DNA of 8,331 bases from Akkermansiaceae bacterium UBA5020 (lineage in GTDB: Bacteria > Verrucomicrobiota > Verrucomicrobiia > Verrucomicrobiales > DEV007). The stretch spans positions 17,685 to 26,015 of the forward strand of contig DGXY01000004.1 in NCBI GenBank assembly GCA_002396885.1, read 5' to 3'. Below are positions 1 to 7,188 of the stretch, piece by piece (position 1 is the stretch's first letter; each line of letters opens with the position of its first letter). The notes beneath the pieces are model-generated. The model ran no database searches. It saw only the letters and a list, made by a program, of their open reading frames with translations, and was not told the DNA's origin. Both the position numbers and the translations under genes were made by a program.

Positions 1-290
1 AGCAGATGCTCGCGATCGCCCGCGCCATCATGAGCAAGCCCCGCTGCCTCATGCTCGACGAACCTTCGCTCGGGATCGCCCCGATCCTCGTCCGCAACAT
101 TTTCAAACAGATCGTCGCGATCAACCAAGAGCGCGGCATCACCATTCTCCTCGTCGAGCAGAATGCCAACCTGGCGCTCAAGGTCTCCTCCTACGGGTAT
201 GTTCTCGAGACGGGGAAGGTGATCTGCGAGGACCGCTCGGAGGTCCTTCGCAACGATCCGAAAGTTCGGGCAGCCTACCTCGGAGATTGA
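1..290 (+). CDS. livF: LivF-type branched-chain amino acid ABC transporter ATPase, C-terminal part (5' truncated by window)
   Basis: The gene enters from the left edge; its first complete codon is at position 3 and it ends with TGA at 288-290, so about 95 C-terminal residues of a usual 235-240 are visible. The reading begins just after the expected ABC signature, with QMLAIARAIMSKP. It continues through Walker B and D-loop (CLMLDEPSLGIAP) and the switch region LLVEQN, where glutamine replaces the usual histidine as is normal for LivF-like ATPases. It closes with the family-typical ending VRAAYLGD. Known role: cytoplasmic ATPase energising import of branched-chain amino acids or related substrates such as urea or amides. 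Upstream partners (livG, livM, livH, livK) would lie outside the window. UrtE of a urea transporter is the main alternative. The ATG at 6 is an internal methionine, not a start. Confidence 0.9.
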   Translation, partial: QMLAIARAIMSKPRCLMLDEPSLGIAPILVRNIFKQIVAINQERGITILLVEQNANLALKVSSYGYVLETGKVICEDRSEVLRNDPKVRAAYLGD

Positions 291-318
291 CGCTCCTCTC
301 GCGATCAGGTCTCAAATG

Positions 319-370
319 GGCGACGCGAAAAGTGGTTTGCGGTCGCCTCCGCGAAAAAGGCGTGATTTTT
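319..370 (+). terminator. Possible terminator with an overlapping alternative hairpin, between livF and sdhC
   Basis: Inverted repeat CGCCT (344-348) / AGGCG (358-362) is followed by TGATTTTT (363-370), which resembles a weak intrinsic terminator for livF. A second, longer imperfect hairpin is possible at 319-347 (GGCGACGC against GCGGTCGCC with one bulged base). It uses some of the same bases, so the two structures exclude each other. The stem of the terminator is only 5 bp and the U-tract is short; it may simply separate livF from the sdh operon. Found by eye, with no folding energies computed. Confidence 0.35.
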
Positions 371-410
371 CACACTTTCCCGACCCATCTCCTTGCAAAG
401 AACCGGCGTA

Positions 411-1190
411 ATGATTAAGAAACCGCAAATGAACGCGCTTGGCAAAACTCTCCTTCTCTTCTGGAACTCCTCGATTGGCAAAAAGCTCGTCGTCGCCATC
501 ACTGGCCTGATGCTGGTTGGCTTCCTTCTTGGCCACATGACGGGGAACCTCCTGATTTTCCAAGGCCGTGAGGACCTCAACGACTATGCCGAGTTTCTCC
601 ATCACATGCTTCACGGCTGGGGCATCTGGATCGCCCGTCTCGGCATTCTCGGGGCCTTTTTCCTCCATATCGTCGCGACCGTTTCGCTCGTGCAGCAGAA
701 TCGCGCCTCCCGCGATTCGCGTTACGCCTGTGACACCACTGTCCAGGCCCCGGTGAGTTCACGCATCATGATCTGGACCGGTCTGACTGTGATCGCCTTT
801 GTCGTCTTTCACATCTTCCACTTCACAGTCCGGCTCGATCCCGACCTCGCCGCGATGAAAGACCCGGGGAATCCCGAGCGCCACGATGTCTACGGCATGG
901 TCATCGCGGGCTTCCAGAATCCGCTTGTCGTGATCTTCTACATCCTTGCGATTTCGTTCCTCTGTTCTCACCTCAGCCACGGGATCGGTTCGATCTTCCA
1001 GACCCTCGGCCTTCGCACCGAGAAGACCCGCGTGGCGATCCGCAACCTCTCGGTGGCGATCTCCGTTCTCCTCTGGGTCGGTTTCCTCTCCATCCCGATT
1101 CTCGTCGTCACTGGCGGGTTGAAGGACAAAACCGATTCTGCGAGCCATTCTTCCGAACGTCCCGGGCCCAGCGCACTGGCTGAAAACTGA
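411..1190 (+). CDS. sdhC: Succinate dehydrogenase / fumarate reductase cytochrome b subunit (b558 family)
   Basis: Membrane anchor of the succinate:quinone oxidoreductase, carrying haem b and passing electrons between the SdhB iron-sulfur clusters and membrane quinone. The 259-residue protein has five hydrophobic segments, at roughly 26-46, 73-94, 120-139, 172-192 and 213-234. This is the single-subunit di-haem type found in Bacteroidetes, Verrucomicrobia and epsilonproteobacteria, which explains the absence of sdhD. Histidines suited to axial haem ligation are H42 (GHMTGN), H86 (FFLHI), H134 or H137 (FHIFHF) and H187 or H190 (SHLSHG). An in-frame TTG at 393 is possible, but ATG 411 is the conventional choice; ATG 429, which begins MNALGKTLL, is an equally good alternative. 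No strong Shine-Dalgarno precedes any of them. It is first in sdhCAB, 37 bases before sdhA. Confidence 0.93.
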   Translation: MIKKPQMNALGKTLLLFWNSSIGKKLVVAITGLMLVGFLLGHMTGNLLIFQGREDLNDYAEFLHHMLHGWGIWIARLGILGAFFLHIVATVSLVQQNRASRDSRYACDTTVQAPVSSRIMIWTGLTVIAFVVFHIFHFTVRLDPDLAAMKDPGNPERHDVYGMVIAGFQNPLVVIFYILAISFLCSHLSHGIGSIFQTLGLRTEKTRVAIRNLSVAISVLLWVGFLSIPILVVTGGLKDKTDSASHSSERPGPSALAEN

Positions 1191-1227
1191 AATCCGGACC
1201 CCGAAATTTTTCCCCACCGCTACGACC

Positions 1228-3234
1228 ATGGCCAGCAACGCCTCCAGCACTCCCACGCCGAACGGCACCCTGAACTCCGCCATCCCCGAGGGACCGCTTC
1301 CCGGAAAGTGGACCCAATACAAGGCCAAGGCGAAACTCATCAACCCGGCGAACAAACGCAAATACTCCGTCATCGTCGTCGGGTCGGGTCTTGCCGGAGG
1401 CGCCGCCGCCGCGACGCTCTCCGAACTCGGCTACCAGGTGAAGTGCTTCTGTTACCAAGACAGCCCGCGCCGCGCCCACTCCATCGCCGCCCAGGGTGGG
1501 ATCAACGGCGCAAAGAACTACCAGAATGACGGAGACTCCGTCTGGCGTCTCTTCTACGACACGATCAAGGGCGGTGACTTCCGCGCCCGCGAGGCCAACG
1601 TCCATCGCCTCGCCGAGATCTCCCTGCAGATCATCGACCAGTGCGTTGCCCAAGGAGTGCCCTTCGCCCGTGAATACGGCGGGGCCCTCGCGAACCGCTC
1701 CTTTGGGGGAGCCCAGGTCAGCCGCACCTTCTACGCCCGTGGTCAGACCGGTCAGCAGCTCCTCATCGGTTGTTATCAGGCGCTTGAGAAAGAAATCGCC
1801 AAAGGTGGCGTGAAAATGCACACCCGCACCGAGATGCTCGACCTCGTCGTTGTCGACGGGCATGCCAAGGGGATTGTCGTGCGCGATCTCACCACCGGCG
1901 AGATCACGAGCCACGCTGCCGATGCGGTCATTCTTGCCACGGGCGGCTACGGCAACGTTTTCTTCCTTTCGACCAACGCGATGGGCTGCAACGTCACGGC
2001 CGCCTTGCGTGCCAACAAGCGCGGTGCCTACATGGCCAATCCCTGCTTCACCCAGATCCACCCCACCTGCATTCCTGTGAGCGGTGACTATCAGAGCAAG
2101 CTCACCCTCATGTCCGAGTCGCTCCGGAACGATGGTCGTATCTGGGTTCCCAAGTCGAAGGAGGATGCCGCGAAGATCCGCAGCGGCACCATGATGGCGA
2201 AAGACATCCCCGAGGAAGGACGCGATTTCTTTCTCGAGCGCAAGTATCCCTCTTTCGGAAACCTCGCGCCGCGCGACATCTCCTCTCGATCCGCGAAGGA
2301 GGTCTGCGACGAAGGCCGGGGGGTGGCGAAGACGGGACTCGGGGTGTTCCTCGACTTCAGCGACGCGATCAACCGGCTCGGCAAAGAGGCGATCAAGGCC
2401 CGCTACGGCAACCTTTTCCAGATGTATGAAAAGATCGCCGGCGAGGATCCCTACGAGACGCCGATGAAGATCTATCCCGCCGTCCACTACACCATGGGCG
2501 GCCTCTGGGTCGATTACAATCTCATGTCCAACATTGCCGGACTCCACGTCCTCGGCGAAGCGAATTTCTCCGACCACGGCGCGAACCGTCTCGGCGCGAG
2601 CGCGCTCATGCAGGGACTCGCCGATGGCTATTTTGTCATCCCCACGACCCTTCCCAATTACCTCGCGTCCCAGAAACCCGGCACCGTGACGACCAGCGCT
2701 CCCGAATTCAAGCAGATTGAAGCGGAGGTGAAGGAGCGGATCGACCAACTCATGAACGTGAAAGGGACGAAAACCGTCGACAGTTTCCACCGGGAACTCG
2801 GCATGCTCGTCTGGGACAAATGCGGCATGGCCCGCAGCGAGGCCGGACTCAAGGAGGCCCTTGCGAAGATCCCGCAGATCCGCGAGGATTTCTGGAAGAA
2901 TGTCAGGATCCCCGGCAGCCCCGACGGCACCAACATGGAGCTCGAGAAAGCCTGGCGTGTCGCCGACTTCATCGACTTCGCCGAGATCATGTGCCACGAC
3001 GCCCTCGCCCGCGAGGAGAGCTGCGGCGGCCACTTCCGCGAGGAATACCAGTTCACCGCGGAGGACGAGGCCGTGAAGAGCGGCTACACCAACCCCGGCG
3101 AGGCGATGCGCCGCGACGACGAATTCGCCTACGTCTCCGCCTGGGAGTTCAAGGGGCCCGGCGTGCCGCCCGTCCTTCACAAGGAACCACTCGTCTACGA
3201 AGCCGTCGAACTCAGCGTCCGCAGCTACAAGTGA
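1228..3234 (+). CDS. sdhA: Succinate dehydrogenase / fumarate reductase flavoprotein subunit
   Basis: Catalytic FAD subunit interconverting succinate and fumarate on the cytoplasmic face of the membrane. The 668-residue protein has an N-terminal extension of about 45 residues, then the dinucleotide-binding motif VVGSGLAGG (50-58). HSIAAQGG follows at 84-91, with H84 as the histidine expected to bind FAD covalently. By comparison with E. coli FrdA, active-site residues are present: H278 (QIHPT), E297 and R300 (SESLR), R349 (LAPRD), H420 (VHYTMGG) and R454 (NRLGASAL). The capping and C-terminal helical domains are complete. The start ATG at 1228 has no Shine-Dalgarno; it is preceded by a C/T-rich stretch (1199-1215). 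The long N-terminus and total length match the Bacteroidetes/Verrucomicrobia form, which pairs with menaquinone in known members; the quinone here is inferred. Confidence 0.97.
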   Translation: MASNASSTPTPNGTLNSAIPEGPLPGKWTQYKAKAKLINPANKRKYSVIVVGSGLAGGAAAATLSELGYQVKCFCYQDSPRRAHSIAAQGGINGAKNYQNDGDSVWRLFYDTIKGGDFRAREANVHRLAEISLQIIDQCVAQGVPFAREYGGALANRSFGGAQVSRTFYARGQTGQQLLIGCYQALEKEIAKGGVKMHTRTEMLDLVVVDGHAKGIVVRDLTTGEITSHAADAVILATGGYGNVFFLSTNAMGCNVTAALRANKRGAYMANPCFTQIHPTCIPVSGDYQSKLTLMSESLRNDGRIWVPKSKEDAAKIRSGTMMAKDIPEEGRDFFLERKYPSFGNLAPRDISSRSAKEVCDEGRGVAKTGLGVFLDFSDAINRLGKEAIKARYGNLFQMYEKIAGEDPYETPMKIYPAVHYTMGGLWVDYNLMSNIAGLHVLGEANFSDHGANRLGASALMQGLADGYFVIPTTLPNYLASQKPGTVTTSAPEFKQIEAEVKERIDQLMNVKGTKTVDSFHRELGMLVWDKCGMARSEAGLKEALAKIPQIREDFWKNVRIPGSPDGTNMELEKAWRVADFIDFAEIMCHDALAREESCGGHFREEYQFTAEDEAVKSGYTNPGEAMRRDDEFAYVSAWEFKGPGVPPVLHKEPLVYEAVELSVRSYK

Positions 3235-3281
3235 GAACCCGTTCGTAATCCTATCCGATACCCAATTTTCCCCGAACTGTC

Positions 3282-4037
<756 letters not shown>

Positions 4038-4046
4038 TGGTTGGCT

Positions 4047-4193
4047 TCACGCCTTTACCGAGTCGAAGAATCCCATCGCCCCGAGCTCTTCGCGCAGCGT
4101 GGCGGTTTGGGCTGGATCGGGATTGGAGTGGGTGAGGCGCGCCGGTCCCACCCGGACGCCGAGCATGCCCATCACCACCTTCGCGTCTCCCAG
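4047..4193 (-). pseudogene. C-terminal remnant of a probable dihydrodipicolinate synthase / N-acetylneuraminate lyase-family protein
   Basis: On the minus strand, 48 open codons end in TGA at 4049-4047. They read LGDAKVVMGMLGVRVGPARL, then a stretch with NPDPAQTATLREELGAMGFF, then DSVKA. Pattern seen: a small helix, a VGPAR turn, a segment ending in a proline, a helix (TLREELGAMG) and a short tail. This is the usual C-terminal layout of the DapA superfamily (known family feature; my match is by eye). There is no start, and a TAA at 4196-4194 lies directly upstream in the same frame, so this is a relic and not an expressed gene. Its stop lies 10 bases past the sdhB stop. Family assignment is moderate; being a minus-strand coding relic is better supported than its exact family. 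Confidence 0.5.
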
Positions 4194-4196
4194 TTA

Positions 4197-4387
4197 GCCG
4201 CAGGAGGCGAGGCGGGCGACGAGATTAGGCGTTTTCGCGGCGGAGTATCCGTAGCCGCCGAGCACGGGCTTGAGATCATCAACGCAGAGGAGAAGGACGT
4301 TTGGCCTTTCGGCCGCAGTCGCTCAGGCGCGCTCGAGAGGCAGGCGATCAAAGACAGCAGCCGGAGCGACAGGTCGGGGAGTTTGAC
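4197..4387 (-). pseudogene. N-terminal remnant of a sulfatase (iduronate-2-sulfatase-like), frameshifted and truncated
   Basis: Minus-strand codons from 4322 down to 4197 read AERPNVLLLCVDDLKPVLG, then GYGYSAAKTPNLVARLASCG, then TAA. This is the hallmark N-terminus of formylglycine-dependent sulfatases: RPNVL-x3-VDDL, with the two metal-binding aspartates, then the P-N-x2-RLA segment. Upstream, in a different frame (about 4387-4328), lies KLPDLSLRLLSLIACLSSA, which looks like the matching secretion signal with a lipobox-like SLIAC. A TGA at 4325-4323 closes the sulfatase frame, so a frameshift appears to separate signal and mature regions. There is no ATG for the signal segment. Only about 40 of several hundred expected residues remain; the CxPxR formylglycine site is gone. 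The relic abuts the DapA-like relic across one stop codon, indicating a large internal deletion. Confidence 0.65.
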
Positions 4388-4491
4388 TCGGTGGCGGGCA
4401 GTTTGTCCAGCGGGGATGGCGCGATTTGCCGAGGATCCTGCTTGCCGGGGAGGAGCGGCTTGTCCAAACTAGCAATCCTCCAGCCCCGGTC

Positions 4492-5451
4492 ATGAAATCC
4501 CGTTTTCTTCTTCTTGTCGCCTTCGCTTGCCTTTTTGTTAGTGGATGCGGGGATTCCCCGGAATCTCCCGGGCAAAAGAGCCGCGGCCTCATCGGCGTTT
4601 CCCTCCTGACGCTGGAGAACCCCTTCTTCAAGGTGATCGGCGACACCATCACCGAAGAGGGGGCGAAACATGGCTACGAAACCCTTGTCGTGAGCGGTGA
4701 CAAGGACGTCGCGAAGCAGAGCAACCAGATCAAGGATTTCATCGTGAAAGGGGCGGCGGCGATCGTCTTGAGCCCGTGCGATTCGAAATCGATCCTGCCG
4801 GTGATCGCGGAGGCGAACACGGCAGGCATCCCCGTTTTCACCGTGGATATCCCCTGCAATGAACCCGGGGTGAAGATCGTCGCTCAGGTCGCGACGGACA
4901 ACGAGGGCGGGGGACGCGAGGCGGCGAAAGCAATGATCGAGGCGCTCGGCGAGGCTGGTGGCAAGGTCGCGATCCTCCATCTCAAGCAGGCCGAATCCTG
5001 CATCCTCAGGGTGAAGGGATTCCGCGCCGCGGTCGACGGGCACAACGCGACTGCGGCGGGTAAACTCGAGATCGTCGCCGAACTCGAGAGCGGCGGAGCA
5101 AAGGATATCGGCTTTCGCGCCGCCGAAGACGCCCTCCAAGCTCACCCGGACCTGAGGGGGATTTTTGCGATCAACGATCCCGCCGCGCTCGGAGCGAGGG
5201 CGGCGTTGGAAAAGGCGGGCAAGGCCGAACAGATCCTGATCATCGGCTTCGACGGGCAGCCCGAGGGCAAGCAGGCGATCAAGGACGGCAAGATCTATGC
5301 GGATCCGATCCAGTTTCCCGATCAGATGGGAGTGAAGGTGGTCGAGGCCATCGTCAGCCATTCGAAGGGGACGACGGTGCCCCCGCAGATTCTCATTCCC
5401 ACGAGCCTCTATCGGAAAGCGGATGCAGAGAAGGATCCGGAATTGAAGTAG
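4492..5451 (+). CDS. Sugar ABC transporter substrate-binding lipoprotein (RbsB / periplasmic binding protein type I family)
   Basis: The 319-residue exported binding protein of a CUT2-type importer captures a sugar and delivers it to the permease encoded next. The N-terminus is a lipoprotein signal: MKSR, hydrophobic core LLLVAFACLF, lipobox VSGC with C19 as the lipidated cysteine. The mature protein has the two alternating alpha/beta lobes of the family. Landmarks are NPFF (43-46), DFIVKGAAAIVLSP, IPVFTVD (113-119), GGKVAILHL, FAINDPAALGA (225-235) and ILIIGFDGQPEG (248-259). Aligning by eye with E. coli RbsB, N228, D254 and Q274 are kept, but positions of the ribose-contacting R90 and R141 appear to be I120 and I171, so the ligand may not be ribose. 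ATG 4492 is chosen because it gives a perfect signal peptide; an upstream in-frame TTG at 4426 would bury it. No clear Shine-Dalgarno. Confidence 0.92.
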   Translation: MKSRFLLLVAFACLFVSGCGDSPESPGQKSRGLIGVSLLTLENPFFKVIGDTITEEGAKHGYETLVVSGDKDVAKQSNQIKDFIVKGAAAIVLSPCDSKSILPVIAEANTAGIPVFTVDIPCNEPGVKIVAQVATDNEGGGREAAKAMIEALGEAGGKVAILHLKQAESCILRVKGFRAAVDGHNATAAGKLEIVAELESGGAKDIGFRAAEDALQAHPDLRGIFAINDPAALGARAALEKAGKAEQILIIGFDGQPEGKQAIKDGKIYADPIQFPDQMGVKVVEAIVSHSKGTTVPPQILIPTSLYRKADAEKDPELK

Positions 5452-5462
5452 GGGGGCAAAGG

Positions 5463-5483
5463 TCACGAGTCATGAGTCACGAG
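5463..5483 (+). repeat. Three tandem heptamers in the binding-protein / permease gap
   Basis: TCACGAG (5463-5469), TCATGAG (5470-5476) and TCACGAG (5477-5483) are adjacent; the middle copy differs by one base. They fill most of the 46-base gap between the two transporter genes, directly before the permease ribosome binding site. Function unknown. Confidence 0.75.
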
Positions 5484-5487
5484 CGGT

Positions 5488-5495
5488 GGAGGAGG
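5488..5495 (+). promoter_or_regulatory. Strong ribosome binding site deciding the permease start
   Basis: GGAGGAGG lies just before ATG 5498 and is the only canonical Shine-Dalgarno sequence in front of a gene in this window. An alternative in-frame GTG at 5486 would place this site inside the coding region, which argues for ATG 5498. Confidence 0.75.
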
Positions 5496-5497
5496 GG

Positions 5498-6823
5498 ATG
5501 AGACGCTTTCTTGATCAGCTTCCGGCGGAGTCGGGGATGGGGCTGGTTTTGGCAGGCTTGTGCTTGTTTTTCAGCTTCGCGACGATCAAAGAGCAGTCCG
5601 CCATGAGTGAGGCCGGGGCTTTGGCCCTGGCTGAAACGATCTTCGCCAAGCATGGAAACGAGGCGCGGGTCCTCGTGGCGACGGCAGGGTTGCCTGAAGA
5701 GGTGGCCTTCGCTGCAGCCTTGGAGCGCGGACTGGAGGCTGCGGGAGTTCAGCCCTTGGCGGTGGTTTCGGGCGAGCCGCGTGAGGCGCGGGCGGCGCTG
5801 GAACGGATCGCGGGCGAGGGGGCTGGTCTCGATGTCATCGCCGCTAGTGCGTCCGCAGGCGGATGGCTCCTCTTTGCGGATCTCCGCACGGATATCCCCG
5901 CGCTTGGCGATCCCGAACTGATCATTCCGACGACCCGCAAATGGCCGGACTTCCTGAAGAAGGACAACCTCTTGAACATCGCCAACCAGATCGCAGTGAT
6001 CGCGATCATGGCGATCGGGATGACCCTCGTCATTCTCACCGGCGGTATCGATCTTTCGGTCGGTAGCCTGCTGGCCTTGGGGGCGGTGATTGCCTCGCTC
6101 TTGATCCGCGAGCTCGCCGGGGGAGAGCAGGCGGGGACCTTTGGCATGATCCTCGCGTGCGCCGGCGCCATCACAATCTGTGGTCTGCTCGGACTGGTGA
6201 CGGGATGGCTCGTGACCCGTTTCCACATCGCTCCGTTTCTCGTGACGCTCGCGTTGATGCTGATGGTGAGTGGCGTGGCCTATCGGATCACCAAGGGCGA
6301 GTCGGTCTATCAGGTGCCGGATTCCTTCACCTGGCTCGGTCGCGGCTCGGGTCTTCTCGGATTGCCGAACGCGGTGATCCTGATGTTTTTCCTCTACGGT
6401 CTCGCGCATCTGATGATGACCCGCATGGTGATCGGTCGGCATCTCTATGCGGTCGGAGGCAACCGGGTCGCGGCGCGGCTCTCGGGCATTCCGGTGGAAC
6501 GTGTCCTCCTCTTTGCCTACGTGATGAGTGCCCTCTTGGCGGGACTCGGCGGAGTGGTGATGGCCTCGCAGCTGAAGAGCGGCTCGCCGACCTACGGCGA
6601 CATGTATGAGCTTTATGTGATCGCCGCCGTCGTCGTCGGAGGCACGAGTCTGAGCGGCGGTCGCGGCAGCATGATCGGCACGCTCCTCGGTGCCTTCACC
6701 ATCGCGGTCATCCAGAACGGGATGAACCTGATGAATGTCGAAAGCTACACCCAGAAGATCGTGCTCGGATCCGTGATTCTCGGCGCGGTGTGGCTCGACC
6801 GGGTGAGAAGAAAAGGGGAGTGA
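5498..6823 (+). CDS. Sugar ABC transporter permease (RbsC / CUT2 family) with an extra periplasmic domain
   Basis: The 441-residue inner-membrane permease of the same importer as the preceding binding protein. The conserved core matches RbsC: NLLNIANQIAVIAIMAIGMT, then LVILTGGIDLSVGSLLALGA (signature GIDLSVGS at 183-190), GRHLYAVGGNRVAARLSGI, the coupling-region stretch AAVVVGGTSLSGGRGS and a final helix ending LGAVWLDRVRRKGE. Family members are usually near 320 residues. The excess sits between the first membrane helix (about 14-30) and the second (about 163-180). Residues 40-155 show beta-alpha-beta-alpha-beta character: RVLVATAG, a long helix EEVAFAAALERGLEAAG, VQPLAVVSG, helix EAR...ERI, LDVIAASASAG. 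This resembles half a periplasmic-binding-protein lobe and should face the periplasm. No ATPase gene (rbsA type) follows; one must be supplied from elsewhere. Confidence 0.92.
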   Translation: MRRFLDQLPAESGMGLVLAGLCLFFSFATIKEQSAMSEAGALALAETIFAKHGNEARVLVATAGLPEEVAFAAALERGLEAAGVQPLAVVSGEPREARAALERIAGEGAGLDVIAASASAGGWLLFADLRTDIPALGDPELIIPTTRKWPDFLKKDNLLNIANQIAVIAIMAIGMTLVILTGGIDLSVGSLLALGAVIASLLIRELAGGEQAGTFGMILACAGAITICGLLGLVTGWLVTRFHIAPFLVTLALMLMVSGVAYRITKGESVYQVPDSFTWLGRGSGLLGLPNAVILMFFLYGLAHLMMTRMVIGRHLYAVGGNRVAARLSGIPVERVLLFAYVMSALLAGLGGVVMASQLKSGSPTYGDMYELYVIAAVVVGGTSLSGGRGSMIGTLLGAFTIAVIQNGMNLMNVESYTQKIVLGSVILGAVWLDRVRRKGE

Positions 6824-6831
6824 TTTCACTC
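6818..6831 (+). other. Small perfect inverted repeat over the permease stop codon
   Basis: GAGTG (6818-6822), loop ATTT, CACTC (6827-6831), with the TGA stop codon inside the stem and loop. A 5-bp stem with no U-tract is weak as a terminator; it may help end the transporter transcript or be chance. Confidence 0.25.
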
Positions 6832-6904
6832 AGCGCGTCCTGGTGAACGATCCCCTTCCGCTGGTAGGTGCCGGGGATGGCGACCGTGATCTCCCGATCT
6901 CCCC

Positions 6905-7138
6905 TCACTTCGTTTGTGCCGAAATCGAGGCCGCATCCGCGGTCGCTGGATCGAAGGTGGACGTCGCCCGGATCAGGATGGTGTGGGTCTTCTTCAAAAT
7001 GAAGGTCTTTTTGCCCTTCTTCTTCGGCAGCTTCTTTTTGTTCGGCGTGATCGTCGCGCGAATCGGGATCGGAGCGTCGTTTTTATCCATCCCAGAAGTC
7101 CGGTAGGTGCCCGCGAGCAGGCCTGTGGTGACGTTGCC
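6905..7138 (-). pseudogene. Fragment of an unrecognised lysine-rich protein
   Basis: The minus-strand frame from 7138 to the TGA at 6907-6905 is open for 77 codons. It reads GNVTTGLLAGTYRTSGMDKN, DAPIPIRATITP, a basic run NKKKLPKKKGKKTF, then ILIRATSTFDPATADAASIS. I do not recognise the family. A TAG at 7141-7139 lies immediately upstream. The only ATG is at 7090, giving a 61-residue protein with no Shine-Dalgarno, so it is more likely the tail of a longer broken gene. In a neighbouring frame just downstream (6908 to about 6835) the minus strand reads REITVAIPGTYQRKGIVHQD, which echoes the VTTGLLAGTYRTSG segment. A frameshift between two related segments is possible. The fragment occupies most of the roughly 330-base gap between the permease gene and the CRISPR array; I see nothing else there. 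Confidence 0.35.
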
Positions 7139-7151
7139 CTACATACACCGG

Positions 7152-7188
7152 GGGACCAATGCCTTTCGGCAGCGAGCCCCCTTGGGCC
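7152..7188 (-). repeat. Degenerate terminal CRISPR repeat (leader-distal end)
   Basis: This copy has GGG instead of GTC at its left edge (changes at repeat positions 2 and 3) and C instead of T at position 29. Decay of the last repeat, especially at its 3' end in the transcribed orientation, is a known mark of the leader-distal end. Here the changed edge is the 3' end only if the array runs right to left. Confidence 0.8.

Noticed and set aside
1108..3180. 690-codon open frame on the minus strand opposite sdhA
   Set aside because: It is the antisense shadow of a GC-rich gene; the + frame holds every catalytic motif of SdhA and the minus translation has no recognisable domain.
4041..4472. 143-codon + strand open frame after sdhB
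   Set aside because: It has no recognisable motif, and the same region on the minus strand holds clear sulfatase and DapA-like remnants.
4348..5466. 372-codon minus-strand frame opposite the sugar-binding protein
   Set aside because: Antisense shadow; the + frame has a lipoprotein signal and the binding-protein motifs.
5477..6829. 450-codon open frame on the minus strand opposite the permease
   Set aside because: The translation is a charged, His/Arg/Asp-rich string typical of antisense reading; the + frame is a clear RbsC-family membrane protein.
6985..7090. T-rich stretch left of the array as a CRISPR leader
   Set aside because: The adjacent repeat is the degenerate one, and the T-richness is explained by lysine codons on the minus strand; it cannot be fully excluded without transcript data.
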